A stretch of 64,000 nt of DNA, taken from Brachionus plicatilis. Taxonomy: Eukaryota; Rotifera; Eurotatoria; Ploima; Brachionidae. Under the pieces are notes generated by a model that saw only the letters and a list, made by a program, of their open reading frames with translations, was not told the DNA's origin and made no database searches. Position 1 is the stretch's first letter, and every line of letters starts with the position of its first letter. Below, one piece after another: positions 1-11,083 of this stretch. Made by a program: the position numbers and the translations under genes. The stretch spans positions 30,813 to 94,812 of the forward strand of contig QEOQ01000274.1 in NCBI GenBank assembly GCA_010279815.1. The letters run 5' to 3'.

Positions 1-1679
1 GACCTCAAAATAGAGCTTCCCAGAAAAAAAGCTTTAAAAAAGGCCTTTCCAAGAAAGGACCTCAAAATAGAGCTTCCCAGAAAAAAAGCTTTAAAAAAGG
101 ATTTCCAAGAATAGACCTCAAAATTGAGCTTCCCAGAAAAAAAGCTTTAAAAAAGCCTTTCCAAAAATAGACTTCAAAATAGAGCTTCCCATAAAAAATA
201 CCTTTAAAAAAGGCTTTCCAAGAATAGACCTCAAAATTGAGCTTCCCAGAAAAAAAGCCTTAAAAAAGAACTTCCCAATAAGGACCTTTAATTGTGCTTC
301 CCAAAAAAGTACCTTAAAAAAGTGCTTTCTAAAAAAGGACCTTTAAAAAAGAGTTCCGTAATAAGGATCCTTAAAAAGAGCTTCCCTTGAAAGAATATTA
401 AAAAAAGCCCTTTCAAAAAAAGCAGCTTAAAAAAAGGGCTTCCAAAAAAGGACCTAAAAACAGAGCCTTCCAGAAAAAAAGCCTTTAGAAAAGGCTTTCC
501 AAGAATAGACCTCAAAATAGAGCTTCCCAGAAAAAAAGCTTTAAAAAAGGCTTTTCCAAGAAAGGACCTCAAAATAGAGCTTCCCAGAAAAAAAGCTTTA
601 AAAAAGGCTTTTCAAGAATAGACCTTGAAAAAGAGATTCAAACAAAAAAGCCTTAAAAAAGGCCTTTCCAAGAAAGCACCTCAAAAAAAAGCTTCCCAAG
701 AAAGGATCTCAAAAAAGAGCTTCACAAAAAAAAACTTTAAAAAAGATTTCCAAGAAAGCCTTTCAAAAAAGAGCTTCCCATGAAAGGACCTCAAAAAAAA
801 GCTTCCGTAAAATTAACCTCAAAAAAAGCCTTTCCAAGAAAGGACTTCAAAATAGAGCTTCCCATAGGAAAAGCCTTAAAAAAAACATCCCAATTAGGAC
901 CTTAAATTGTGCTTCCCAAAAAAGTACCTTAAAATAGTGCTTCCTAAAAAAGTACCCTAAAAAAGCCCTTTCAAAAAAAGCAGCTTAAAAAAGGGCTTCC
1001 AAAAAAGGACCTAAAAATAGAGTTCCCAAAATGGACCGAGATAGAATGGAGCTTTTCAATATAGGACCTTTAAAAAGAGCTTCCTTAAAAAAGACCTTTA
1101 AATAGAGCTTCCCAAGAAAAACCATTTAAAAAAGGCCATACCAAAAAAAGACCCTAAAATGGAGCTTTTCAAAAAAGGACCTTAAAAAAGAGATTTCCAA
1201 AAAAGGATCTAAAATAGAGCTTCCTAATAATGACCTTAAATTTGAACATTCTTAATAGGACCTTAAAAAAGAGCTTCCCAAAAAAGGCCCTTAAAATTGA
1301 ACATTCTTAAAAAGGACCTTAAAAAGGTCTTTTCCAAAAAAGGCCCTTATAATTAAAAATTCTTAAAAAGGACCTTAAAAAAGAGTTATGTAATAAGGAT
1401 CCTTAAAAAGAGCTTCCCTTGAAAGAACATTAAAAAAGCTCGTTCAAAAAAAGCCTTAAAAAAAGGGCTTCCAAAAAAGGACCTAAAAACTGAGCTTTCC
1501 AGAAAAAATGCCTTAAAAAAGGCTTTTCAAGAATAGAACTCAAAATAAAGCTTTCTAGAAAAAAAGCTTTAAAAAAGGCTTTCCAAGAAAGCACCTCAAA
1601 AAAGAGCTTCCCAAAAAAGGACCTCAAAAAAGAGCTTCCGTAAAAAAAACCTCAAAAAAAGTCTTTCCAAGAAAGGACC

Positions 1680-2319
1680 TCAAAATAAAGCTTTCCAGAA
1701 AAAAAGATTTAAAAAAGGCTTTCCAAGAATAGAAATCAAAATAAAGCTTTCCAGAAAAAAAGCTTTAAAAAAGGCTTTCCAAGAATAGACCTCAAAATAA
1801 AGCTTTCCAGAAAAAAAGCCTTTAAAAAAGGCTTTTCCAAGAAAGCATTTCAAAAAAGAGCTTCCCAAAAAAGGACCTCAAAAAAGAGCTTCCGTAAAAA
1901 AAACCTCAAAAAAAGCCTTTCCAAGAAAGGACCCTAAAAATAAAGCTTTCCAGAAAAAAAGCTTTAAAAAAGGCTTTACAAGAATAGAACTCAAAATAAA
2001 GCTTTCTAGAAAAAAAGCTTTAAAAAAGGCTTTCCAAGAAAGCACCTCAAAAAAGAGCTTCCCAAAAAAGGACCTCAAAAAAGAGCTTCCGTAAAAAAAA
2101 CCTCAAAAAAAGTCTTTCCAAGAAAGGACCTCAAAATAAAGCTTTCCAGAAAAAAAGATTTAAAAAAGGCTTTCCAAGAATAGAAATCAAAATAAAGCTT
2201 TCCAGAAAAAAAGCTTTAAAAAAGGCTTTCCAAGAATAGACCTCAAAATAAAGCTTTCCAGAAAAAAAGCCTTTAAAAAAGGCTTTTCCAAGAAAGCATT
2301 TCAAAAAAGAGCTTCCCAA
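1680..2319. repeat. Higher-order duplication, ~451 bp period
   Basis: The reverse-strand reading of 1680-1868 is identical at the protein level to that of 2131-2319, an offset of 451 bases. The preceding blocks starting near 1430 and 1878 are also near-identical. This marks a recent local duplication on top of the older, degenerate short-unit array. Confidence 0.85.
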
Positions 2320-3009
2320 AAAAGGACCTCAAAAAAGAGCTTCCGTAAAAAAAACCTCAAAAAAAGCCTTTCCAAGAAAGGACCTCAAAATAAAGCTTTC
2401 CAGAAAAAAAGCTTTAAAAAAGGCTTTTCAAGAATAGACCTTAAAATAGAGATTCTCACAAAAAAGCCTTAAAAAAGGCTTTTCCAAGAAAGCATTTCAA
2501 AAAAGAGCTTCCCAAAAAAGGACCTCAAAAAAGAGCTTCCGTAAAAAAAACCTCTAAAAAAGCCTTTCCAAGAAAGCACCCCAAAAAAAAGCTTCCCAAG
2601 AAAGGACCTCAAAATAAAGCTTTCCAGAAAAAAAGCTTTAATAAAAGCCTTTCCAAGACAGACCTCAATTAGAGCTTTCCAGAAAAAAAGCCTTAAAAAA
2701 GATTTCCAAGAATAGACTTTAAAATAAAGCTTTCCAGAAAAAAAGCTTTAAAAAAGGCTTTTCCAAGAAAGCATTTCAAAAAAGAGCTTCCCAAAAAAGG
2801 ACCTCAAAAAAGAGCTTCCGTAAAAAAAACCTCAAAAAAAGCCTTTCCAAGAAAGGACCTCAAAATAAAGCTTTCCAGAAAAAAAGCTTTAAAAAAGGCC
2901 TTTCCGAGACAAACCTCAATTAGAGCTTTCCAGAAAAAAAGCCATTAAAAAAGGCTTTTCAAAAATAGACCTCAAAATAAAGCTTTCCAGAAAAAAGCCT
3001 TAAAAAAGG

Positions 3010-3350
3010 CTTTTCCAAGAAAGCATTTCAACAAGAGCTTCCCAAAAAAGGACCTCAAAAAAGAGCTTCCGTAAAAAAAACCTCAAAAAAAGCCTTTCCA
3101 AGAAAGGACCTCAAAATAAAGCTTTCCAGAAAAAAAGCTTTAAAAAAGGCCTTTCCGAGACAAACCTCAATTAGAGCTTTCCAGAAAAAAAGCCATTAAA
3201 AAAGGCTTTTCAAAAATAGACCTCAAAATAAAGCTTTCCAGAAAAAAGCCTTAAAAAAGGCTTTTCCAAGAAAGCATTTCAACAAGAGCTTCCCAAAAAA
3301 GGACCTCAAAAAAGAGCTTCCGTAAAAAAAACCTCAAAAAAAGCCTTTCC
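3010..3350. repeat. Higher-order duplication, ~250 bp period
   Basis: A block containing the variant phrase AAGCATTTCAACAAGAGCTT occurs near 3020 and again near 3272. The flanking sequence is nearly unchanged, including the variant GGCCTTTCCGAGACAAACCT. Confidence 0.8.
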
Positions 3351-3689
3351 AAGAAAGGACCTCAAAATAAAGCTTCCCAGAAAAAAAGCTTTCCAGAAAA
3401 AAAGCCTTTAAATAAGGCCTTTCCAAGAAAGCCTTTCAAAATAGAGCTTCCCAAAAAAGGACCTCAAAAAAGAGCTTCCGTAATAAAAACCTCAAAAAAG
3501 CCTTTCCAAGAAAGGACTTCAAAATAGAGCTTCCCATAAAAAATGCCTTAAAAAAGCCCTTTCAAAAAAAGCAGCTTAAAAAGGGGCTTCCAAAAAAGGA
3601 CCTTAGAATGGAGCTTTTCAAAATAGGACCTTTAAATTGAGCTTCCCAAAAAGGACCTTATAAAGTCCTTTCCAAAAAAGGGCCCTAAA

Positions 3690-6600
3690 ATGTTGCTTCC
3701 CTATAAAGGACCTTAAAATAGAGCTTCAAAAAAAGGATCTAAAATAGAGCTTCCCTATAAAGGACCTTAAAATAGAGCTTCAAAAAAAAAGAGCCTAAAA
3801 TTTGAGCTACCCAATAATGACCTTAAATTTGGACATTCTTAAAAGGATCAAAAAAAGAGCTTCCCAAAAAAGGCCCTTAAATTTGAAAATTCTTAAAAAG
3901 GACCTTAAAATGTTGCTTTCATAAAAGCGATCTTTAAAAAGAGCTTCCCTTGAAAGAACCTTAAAAAAGCCCTTTCAAAAAAAGCACCTTAAAAAAGGGT
4001 TTCCAAAAAAGGACCTTAAGTAGAGTTCCCAAAAAGGAACTTTAAATAGAGCTTCCAAAAAAAGGACCTAAAAATTAAGCTTCCCAAAACAGGACCTAAA
4101 ACTAGAGTTCCCAAAAAGGACCTTAGAATGGAGCTTTTCAAAAAAGGACCTTTAAATAGAGCTTCCTTAAAAAGGACCTTTAAAAAGAACTTCCCAAAAA
4201 GGACCTTATAAAGTCCTTTCCAAAAAAGGACCTTAAAATGTTGCTTCCCTATAAAGGACCTTAAAATAGAGCTTCAAAAATAGGATCTAAAATAGAGCTT
4301 CCCTATAAAGGATCTTAAAATAGAGCTTCAAAAAAAAAGAGCCTAAAATTTGAGCTTCCCAATAATGACCTTAAATTTGAACATTCTTAAAAGGATCAAA
4401 AAAAGAGCTTCCCAAAAACGGCCCTTAAATTTGAAAATTCTTAAAAAGGACCTTAAAATGTTGCTTTCATAAAAGCGATCTTTAAAAAGAGCTTCCCTTG
4501 AAAGAACCTTAAAAAAGCCCTTTCAAAAAAAGCACCTTAAAAAAGGGTTTCCAAAAAAGGACCTAAAATTAGAGTTCCCAAAAAGGAACTTTAAATAGAG
4601 CTTCCAAAAAAAGGACCTAAAAATTAAGCTTCCCAAAACAGGACCAAAAATTCAACATCCTTAAAAAGGACCTTAAAAATAGAGCTTCCAAAAAAGGACC
4701 TAAAACTAGAGTTCCCAAAAAGGACCTTAGAATGGAGCTTTTCAAAAAAAAAATTTAAAATAGCCTTTCCAAGACAGACCTCAATTAGAGCTTTCCAGAA
4801 AAAAAGCCTTTAAAAAAGATTTCCAAGAATAGACTTCAAAAAAGAGCCTCCCAGAAAAAAGCTTTAAAAAAGGCTTTTCAAGAATAGACCTCAGAATAAA
4901 GCTTTCCAGAAAAAAAGCTTTCCAGAAAAAAAGCCTTTAAAAAAGGCCTTTCCAAGAAAGCCGTTCAAAAAAGAGCTTCCCAAGAAAGGACCTCAAAAAA
5001 GAGCTTCCGTAAAAGGACCTTTAAATAGAGCTTCCCAAAAAAGGACCTTAAAATTAAACATCCTCAAAAAGGACCTTATAAAGTCCTTTTCAAAAAAGAA
5101 CCTTAAAATGTTGCTTTCATAAAAGGGGTCTTTAAATAGAGCTTCCCAAGAAAAACCATTTAAAAAAGGCCATACCAAAAAAAGACCCTAAAATGGAGCT
5201 TTTCAAAAAAGGACCTTAAAATAGAGCTTCCATAAACAGAACCTGAAAATTCAACATCCTTAAAAAGGACCTCAAAAAAAAGCTTCCGTAAAAAAAACCT
5301 CAAAAAAAGCCTTTCCAAGAAAGGACCTCAAAATAAAGCTTAGCAGAAAAAAAGCTTTAAAAAAGGCTTTCCAAGAATAGACTTCAAAATAGAGCTTCCC
5401 AGAAAAAAGCTTTAAAAAAGGCTTTTCAAGAATAGACCTCAAAATAAAGCTTTCAAGAAAAAATGCTTTCCAGAAAAAAAGCTTTAAAAAAGGCTTTCCA
5501 AGAAAGCACCTCAAAAAAAAGCTTCCCAAGAAAGGACCTCAAAAAGAGCTTCCAAAAAAAAACTTTAAAAAAGCCTTTCCAAGACAGACCTCAATTAGAG
5601 CTTTCCAGAAAAAAAGCCTTTAAAAAAGATTTCCAAGAATAGACTTCAAAATAGAACTTCCTAGAAAAAAGCTCTAAAAAAGCCTTTCTAAGAAAGGACT
5701 TCATAATAGAGCTTTCCATAAAAAAAGCCTTAAAAAAACTTCCCAATTAGGACCTTAAATTGTGCTTCCCAAAAAAGTACCTTAAAAAAGGGCTTCCAAA
5801 AAAGGACCTAAAACTAGAGTTCCCAAAAAGGACCTTAGAATGGAGCTTTTCAAAATAGGACCTTTAAATAGAGCTTCCTTAAAAAGGACCTTTAAATAGA
5901 GCTTCCCAAAAAAGGACCTTAAAATTAAACATCCTCAAAAAGGACCTTATAAAGTCCTTTCCAAAAAAGGACCTTAAAATGTTGCTTTCATAAAAGGGAT
6001 CTTTAAATAGAGCTTCCCAAGAAAAACCATTTAAAAAAGGCCATACCAAAAAAGACCCTAAAATGGAGCTTTTCAAAAAAGGACCTTAAAATAGAGCTTC
6101 CATAAACAGAACCTGAAAATTCAACATCCTTAAAAAGGACCTCAAAAAAGAGCTTCTGTAAAAAAAACCTCAAAAAAAGCCTTTCCAAGAAAGGACCTCA
6201 AAATAAAGCTTAGCAGAAAAAAAGCTTTAAAAAAGGCTTTCCAAGAATAGACCTCAAAATTGAGCTTCCCAGAAAAAAAACTTTAAAAAAGGCTTTTCAA
6301 GAATAGACCTTAAAATAGAGATTCCTTCAAAAAAGCCTTAAAAAAGGCTTTTCAAGAATAGACCTCAAAATAAAGCTTTCCAGAAAAAATGCTTTCCAGA
6401 AAAAAAGCTTTAAAAAAGGCTTTTCAAGAAAGCACCTCAAAAAAAAGCTTCCAAAGAAAGGACCTCAAAAAGAGCTTCCAAAAAAAAACTTTAAAAAAGC
6501 CTTTCCAAGACAGACCTCAATTAGAGCTTTCCAGAAAAAAAGCCTTTAAAAAAGATTTCCAAGAATAGACTTCAAAATAGAGCTTCCCAGAAAAAAGCTC

Positions 6601-8010
6601 TAAAAAAGGCTTTTCAAGAAAGCCTTTCAAAAAAGAGCTTCCCAAGAAAGGACCTCAAAAAAGAGCTTCCGTAAAAAAAACCTCAATAAAAGTCTTTCCA
6701 AGAAAGGACTTCAAAATAGAGCTTCCCATAAAAAAAGCCTTAAAAAAAACTTCCCAATTAGGACCTTAAATTGTGCTTCCCAAAAAAGTACCTTAAAAAA
6801 GCCCTTTCAAAAAAAGCAGCTTAAAAAAGGGCTTCCAAAAAAGGACCTTAAAATGTTGCTTTCATAAAAGGGATCTTTAAATAGAGCTCCCCAAGAAAAA
6901 CCATTTAAAAAAGGCCATACCAAAAAAGACCCTAAAATGGAGCTTTTCAAAAAAGGACCTTAAAATAGAGCTTCCATAAACAGAACCTGAAAATTCAACA
7001 TCCTTAAAAAGGACCTCAAAAAAGAGCTTCTGTAAAAAAAACCTCAAAAAAAGCCTTTCCAAGAAAGGACCTCAAAATAAAGCTTAGCAGAAAAAAAGCT
7101 TTAAAAAAGGCTTTCCAAGAATAGACCTCAAAATTGAGCTTCCCAGAAAAAAAGCTTTAAAAAAGGCTTTTCAAGAATAGACCTTAAAATAGAGATTCCT
7201 TCAAAAAAGCCTTAAAAAAGGCTTTTCAAGAATAGACCTCAAAATAAAGCTTTCCAGAAAAAATGCTTTCCAGAAAAAAAGCTTTAAAAAAGGCTTTTCA
7301 AGAAAGCACCTCAAAAAAAAGCTTCCAAAGAAAGGACCTCAAAAAGAGCTTCCAAAAAAAAACTTTAAAAAAGCCTTTCCAAGACAGACCTCAATTAGAG
7401 CTTTCCAGAAAAAAAGCCTTTAAAAAAGATTTCCAAGAATAGACTTCAAAATAGAGCTTCCCAGAAAAAAGCTCTAAAAAAGGCTTTTCAAGAAAGCCTT
7501 TCAAAAAAGAGCTTCCCAAGAAAGGACCTCAAAAAAGAGCTTCCGTAAAAAAAACCTCAATAAAAGTCTTTCCAAGAAAGGACTTTAAATTAGAGCTTCC
7601 CATTAAATGATCTTAAAATAGAGCCTCCCAAAAAAGGACCTTTAAATAGAGCTTCCTTAAAAAGGACCTTTAAAAAGAGCTTCCCAAAAAGGACCTTATA
7701 AAGTCCTTTCCAAAAAAGGACCTTAAAATGTTGCTTCCCTATAAAGGACCTTAAAATAGAGCTTCAAAAAAAGGATCTAAAATAGAGCTTCCCTATAAAG
7801 AACCTTAAAATAGAGCTTCAAAAAAAAAGAGCCTAAAATTTAAGCTTCCCAATAATGACCTTAAATTTGAACATTCTTAAAAGGATCAAAAAAAGAGCTT
7901 CCCAAAAAAGGCGCTTAAATTTGAAAATTCTTAAAAAGGACCTTAAAAAAGTCTTTTCCAAAAAACGACCTTAAAATGTTGCTTTCATAAAAGCGATCTT
8001 TAAAAAGAGC
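3690..8010. repeat. Higher-order block, three dispersed copies inside the satellite
   Basis: A block of about 300 bases with the markers ATGTTGCTTCCCTATAAAGG and GAGCCTAAAATTTGAGCT occurs near 3690-3990, 4230-4530 and 7725-8010. These copies are far more similar to one another than neighbouring short units are, which points to segmental exchange within the array. Confidence 0.8.
4993..7570. repeat. Higher-order block of ~0.88 kb, about three copies
   Basis: Reverse-strand readings at 6003-6188 and 6877-7062 are identical (offset 874 bases). A related block begins near 4993 and again near 5879. The marker GACCCTAAAATGGAGCTTTT recurs near 5190, 6054 and 6930. Confidence 0.85.
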
Positions 8011-8949
8011 TTCCCAAGAAAAACCATTTAAAAAAGGCCATACCAAAAAAAGGACCTTAAAATAGAGCTTCCCTTAAAAAGACCCAAAAAAGCCATTTCA
8101 AAAAAAGGACCTATATTTGAACATTCTTAAATAAGTCCTTAAAAAAGAGTTCCGTAATAAGGATCCTTAATGAAGAGCTTTCCTTAAGAGGAACTTTAAA
8201 AGAGCTTCCCTTGAAAGAACCTTAAAAAAGCCCTTTCAAAAAAAGCACCTTAAAAAAGGGCTTCCAAAAAAGGACCTAAAATTAGAGTTCCCAAAAAGGA
8301 ACTTTAAATAGAGCTTCCAAAAAAAGTACCTAAAAATTGAGCTTCCCAAAACAGGACCTTAAAATTCAACATCCTTAAAAAGGACCTTTAAATTCAACAT
8401 CCTTAAAAAGGACCTTTAAAATACAGCTTCCAAAAAAGGATTTTAAATTAGAGCTTCCCAAAAAAGGATCTTAAAATAGAGCCTCCCAAAACAGGACCTT
8501 AAAATTCAACATCCTTAAAAAGGACCTTTAAAATACAGCTTCCAAAAAAGGATTTTAAATTAGAGCTTCCCATTAAAGGATCTTAAAATAGAGCCTCCTA
8601 AAAAAGGACTTTAAATTAGAGCTTCCCAAAAAAGGATCTTAAAATAGAGCCTCCCAAAAAAGGACCTGATAATTGAGTTTTCCTAAAAAGGAACTTAAAT
8701 TTGACTATTCTTAAAAGGACAAAAGTAAGAGTTCACTAAAAAGGACCTTTAAAAGGACCTTTCCAAAAAAGGACCTTAAAATGTTGCTTAAAAAAGGTTA
8801 AAAAAGTTAATGTTAAAAAAGTACCTATTTTACATATTTTAAAATTACTATCATTTTACACTGTTCTAAATACATTTTTTTAGATGCAGGAAAAATATCT
8901 AAATTTATTCAAGTATTTTTATATAAATTTTTCATCAAAATAGCTAGTC

Positions 8950-9440
8950 GATTTTTTTTTTAAAAATGTTTGTATTGCTGACACTCTTTGTCACCGTATC
9001 CAGCGTGTTTCATTTTCATGTTGTTCGGTTTGTGAAAAAGATGTGTCTCACTCCACAATTGCGGATCAGCTGTCGCTCGATAGCCTTATGGCAAGTTCTC
9101 GTGTTCCCTGTCGGGTTTTCTAAACCGTCCGAAGCCAGCTTTTGATCTCCATTTATGAATGTCACCCTATCATGACCATGCTGAATTTTGTGTAGTTGGA
9201 TGAGATCACCTCGCTTGCGTCTCTCTTCTAGGGTTCTCCAACCTAGAGCCTCTCTTCTCTCGACGTATGGTTTATCCTTCAGTTCTGGCACTAGTTTCGA
9301 GAATCGTCGCTGGACTTGCTCCAGGACATCTTTATAACTTCGTCGATCAGGATTCCAGGCTCCTACAGCAAATTCGAGATGGTGGCGAACAAATGTCTTT
9401 AAAAGGAGATCTCCTAGTGAAAAAACTATAACTAAAAAGC
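8950..9440 (-). pseudogene. LINE reverse-transcriptase C-terminal relic
   Basis: Reading the reverse strand, the translation contains LKTFVRHHLEFAVGAWNP, then LEQVQRRFSKLVPELK and LGWRTLEERRKRGDLIQLHK. These are the conserved post-catalytic and thumb motifs of non-LTR retrotransposon reverse transcriptases. Near the end, two in-frame stops fall in the usual NR(V/I)VNEWN motif, after which VTKSVSNTNIFK continues in the same frame. The catalytic domain is missing, so this is a 5'-truncated, decayed copy. It sits directly beside the edge of the satellite array. Confidence 0.85.
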
Positions 9441-9714
9441 TTTTTGATGACCGAACGTGGAAAGTAAAGATCTGAATCTTTGTATGAAAAATTAGCAAAA
9501 CAAAAGTTTAGTAATAGATGGGCTACAACATAACAATATTGCAAACTATTTTCTATAAGAAAATTCTATTTTCAATAAAAAGTTTTAATAAAAATTTTAG
9601 ATTAAAAAAAAACTAAAAAGCCCAAATGAAAAGCAACCAAGAAAATAATTTTGAAATCAAAAATATTTATTAAATTTTATGATGAAACTGATTAAAAAAC
9701 CCGTTCAGATTTAA

Positions 9715-9960
9715 ACATTTCACGGTGGCATTATTAGCGATACAATCAGATCGGTTGATTATGATTTGAACAACATCCACATATCCAAGATGCTAACACC
9801 CATTGGGATTCAGCCAGAAGCCTTAATTATGGCAAATGACGGTGTATTTATTAAATATTCAATTGATAAAATTAATAAAAAAAAAAATAATTTATTTTGT
9901 TTAATTTATTTTGATAATGAAAATCTAGATATTCTAGATCCGAAAATAAAACAATTTTGA
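9715..9960 (+). other. Unrecognised open stretch, possible exon or gene remnant
   Basis: A frame without stops runs from 9715 to a TGA at 9958-9960. Its first half is less AT-rich and has protein-like composition, including SDTIRSVDYDLNNIHISKML and TPIGIQPEALIMANDG. From about 9858 it becomes lysine/asparagine-rich low-complexity sequence, as intronic or untranslated DNA would. Candidate acceptors lie at ATTATTAG (about 9737) and CAATCAG (about 9749). A candidate donor is ACG|GTGTAT (about 9841). I do not recognise the protein. It may be one exon of a decayed gene; no partner exon was found. Confidence 0.35.
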
Positions 9961-10145
9961 GAAAATTATCCAAATTTATTTTTCAAATGGATGAAATATT
10001 GATTTTTGAAATATTCTTAGAAAAGCAAATTATGAAAATATAATTTGTCGAACGTCATTTATTTAAGCATTCATCCTTTGTTATTAGAAAAAAAATCACT
10101 TTTTCTTCAACTTACATTAATAATTTGGAACTTGAACAGCCCGAA

Positions 10146-11083
10146 ATGAAAATATCAATATTTTTCATTTATATTTTGATCAAAGCTTTGTTTAAAGTTG
10201 ACGCTTACAAAGTTCTCTATGATGATGTTGATCTGGCTGATGAAGAGGATCGAAGCCAAAACAAATATTCCATGTTTAAACACGATCTAGGCTCTCTTTT
10301 GTATCCAGCCGAAATCTTAAAGAATTCTCGCTTGATAGATGGACAATATGCTGACGATAGATCGCCTTTTCAAACAGCATATGATGAATATTCTTTAGGT
10401 AAAATTTTGGACTCAGCTTCATATGAAGATCTTAAAGAACCGCGTGAAGAAGAGACTGAATCGCACAGTTCTTTGATTGCCGGACATCAGTATGTTTCTG
10501 GTGGTGCAGGCGAAGGAAAACAATATTTAAGGCCTGATGGTGAAATAGACAATAGAGATGAAGTGAAAAGTGATGAGGACCTGCCAGCGTATTGTGATCC
10601 ACCGAATCCTTGTCCTATTGGTTATCTTGGCGAAGATTGTGATCCAAGACCCTTCGCCGAGTTCACAGCTGAATTTAGCAAAAATTACCAAGAGCAGCAA
10701 AATTGCATGTGTGACGAGGATCATAATGAATGTTCAAAGACAGTCAAACCAAAATCAGCCGACAAAATCAATAAATTACTAGAAAACATAAGAAATTTGG
10801 AAATTTCAGATAACAAGGTAATTTTTTTAAATAATAGAATGGCTTTTTTAATCAAAGAGTATTTAAGGGATTTTCGCCAGTAGTAGCAAAAAAATCTCCA
10901 CGGCTAAAATGGGTATGATGTCTTAAAATTTATGATAAATTTTTTTTCTTATTTGTTTAAATTTTAAAGTCAAAAAAAGCACGTTCAATTTCAAATGATA
11001 CAAATTTGAAAAACACTCGTTTATTAGACAAAGAATTAAAAGTTGAAAATTTCAGAAAATTGTCTGTTTCTGTATCACAATAA
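10146..11083 (+). CDS. SCG5: Neuroendocrine protein 7B2 (secretogranin V), PC2 chaperone
   Basis: 7B2 is a secreted neuroendocrine chaperone that binds proprotein convertase 2 in the secretory pathway; its C-terminal peptide inhibits that enzyme. The reading from the ATG at 10146 begins with a hydrophobic signal-like stretch (MKISIFFIYILIKALFKVDA). It then shows HQYVSGGAGEGKQ and, at about residues 149-165, YCDPPNPCPIG followed by AEFTAEFSKNYQ, the hallmark 7B2 core. Proposed exons are 10146-10817, 10868-10912 and 10970-11083 (276 residues). Exon 2 encodes PVVAKKSP, matching the conserved PC2-inhibiting hexapeptide VVAKKS. Without the last splice the protein ends KWV at 10918. Odd point: the polybasic furin site that normally precedes the inhibitory peptide is not evident. 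Identification is strong; the last exon is tentative. Confidence 0.87.

Larger units (their letters stand above)
1..8780. repeat. Degenerate satellite array (~57-bp dimers of ~28-29-bp units)
   Basis: The whole stretch is built from variants of one motif. A unit such as GACCTCAAAATAGAGCTTCC followed by an A-run alternates with a unit containing GCTTTAAAAAAGGCCTTTCC. The start of the dimer recurs at 1, 58 and 114, giving a 56-57 base period. Each half carries short palindromes (AAGCTT, AAGGCCTT). Longer blocks are repeated on top of this. Reverse-strand open frames of about 60-95 codons arise only because 57 is a multiple of three; their products are phenylalanine- and lysine-rich repeats and look like no known protein. 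The array decays near 8700-8800. Its left end lies outside the window. Confidence 0.95.

Noticed and set aside
288..7062. Many reverse-strand ORFs of 60-95 codons in the satellite
   Set aside because: They are by-products of the ~57-base period and its A-runs; no start context, splice signal or known domain supports separate genes.
1..8780. CRISPR-like or protein-coding interpretation of the array
   Set aside because: The units are contiguous, degenerate and without unique spacers, and the genome is eukaryotic.
10818..10837. A 20-base intron in 7B2 (GTAATT...AATAATAG)
   Set aside because: It would keep the frame into VVAKKS, but a 50-base intron ending at 10867 also keeps the frame and fits the intron sizes seen elsewhere here.
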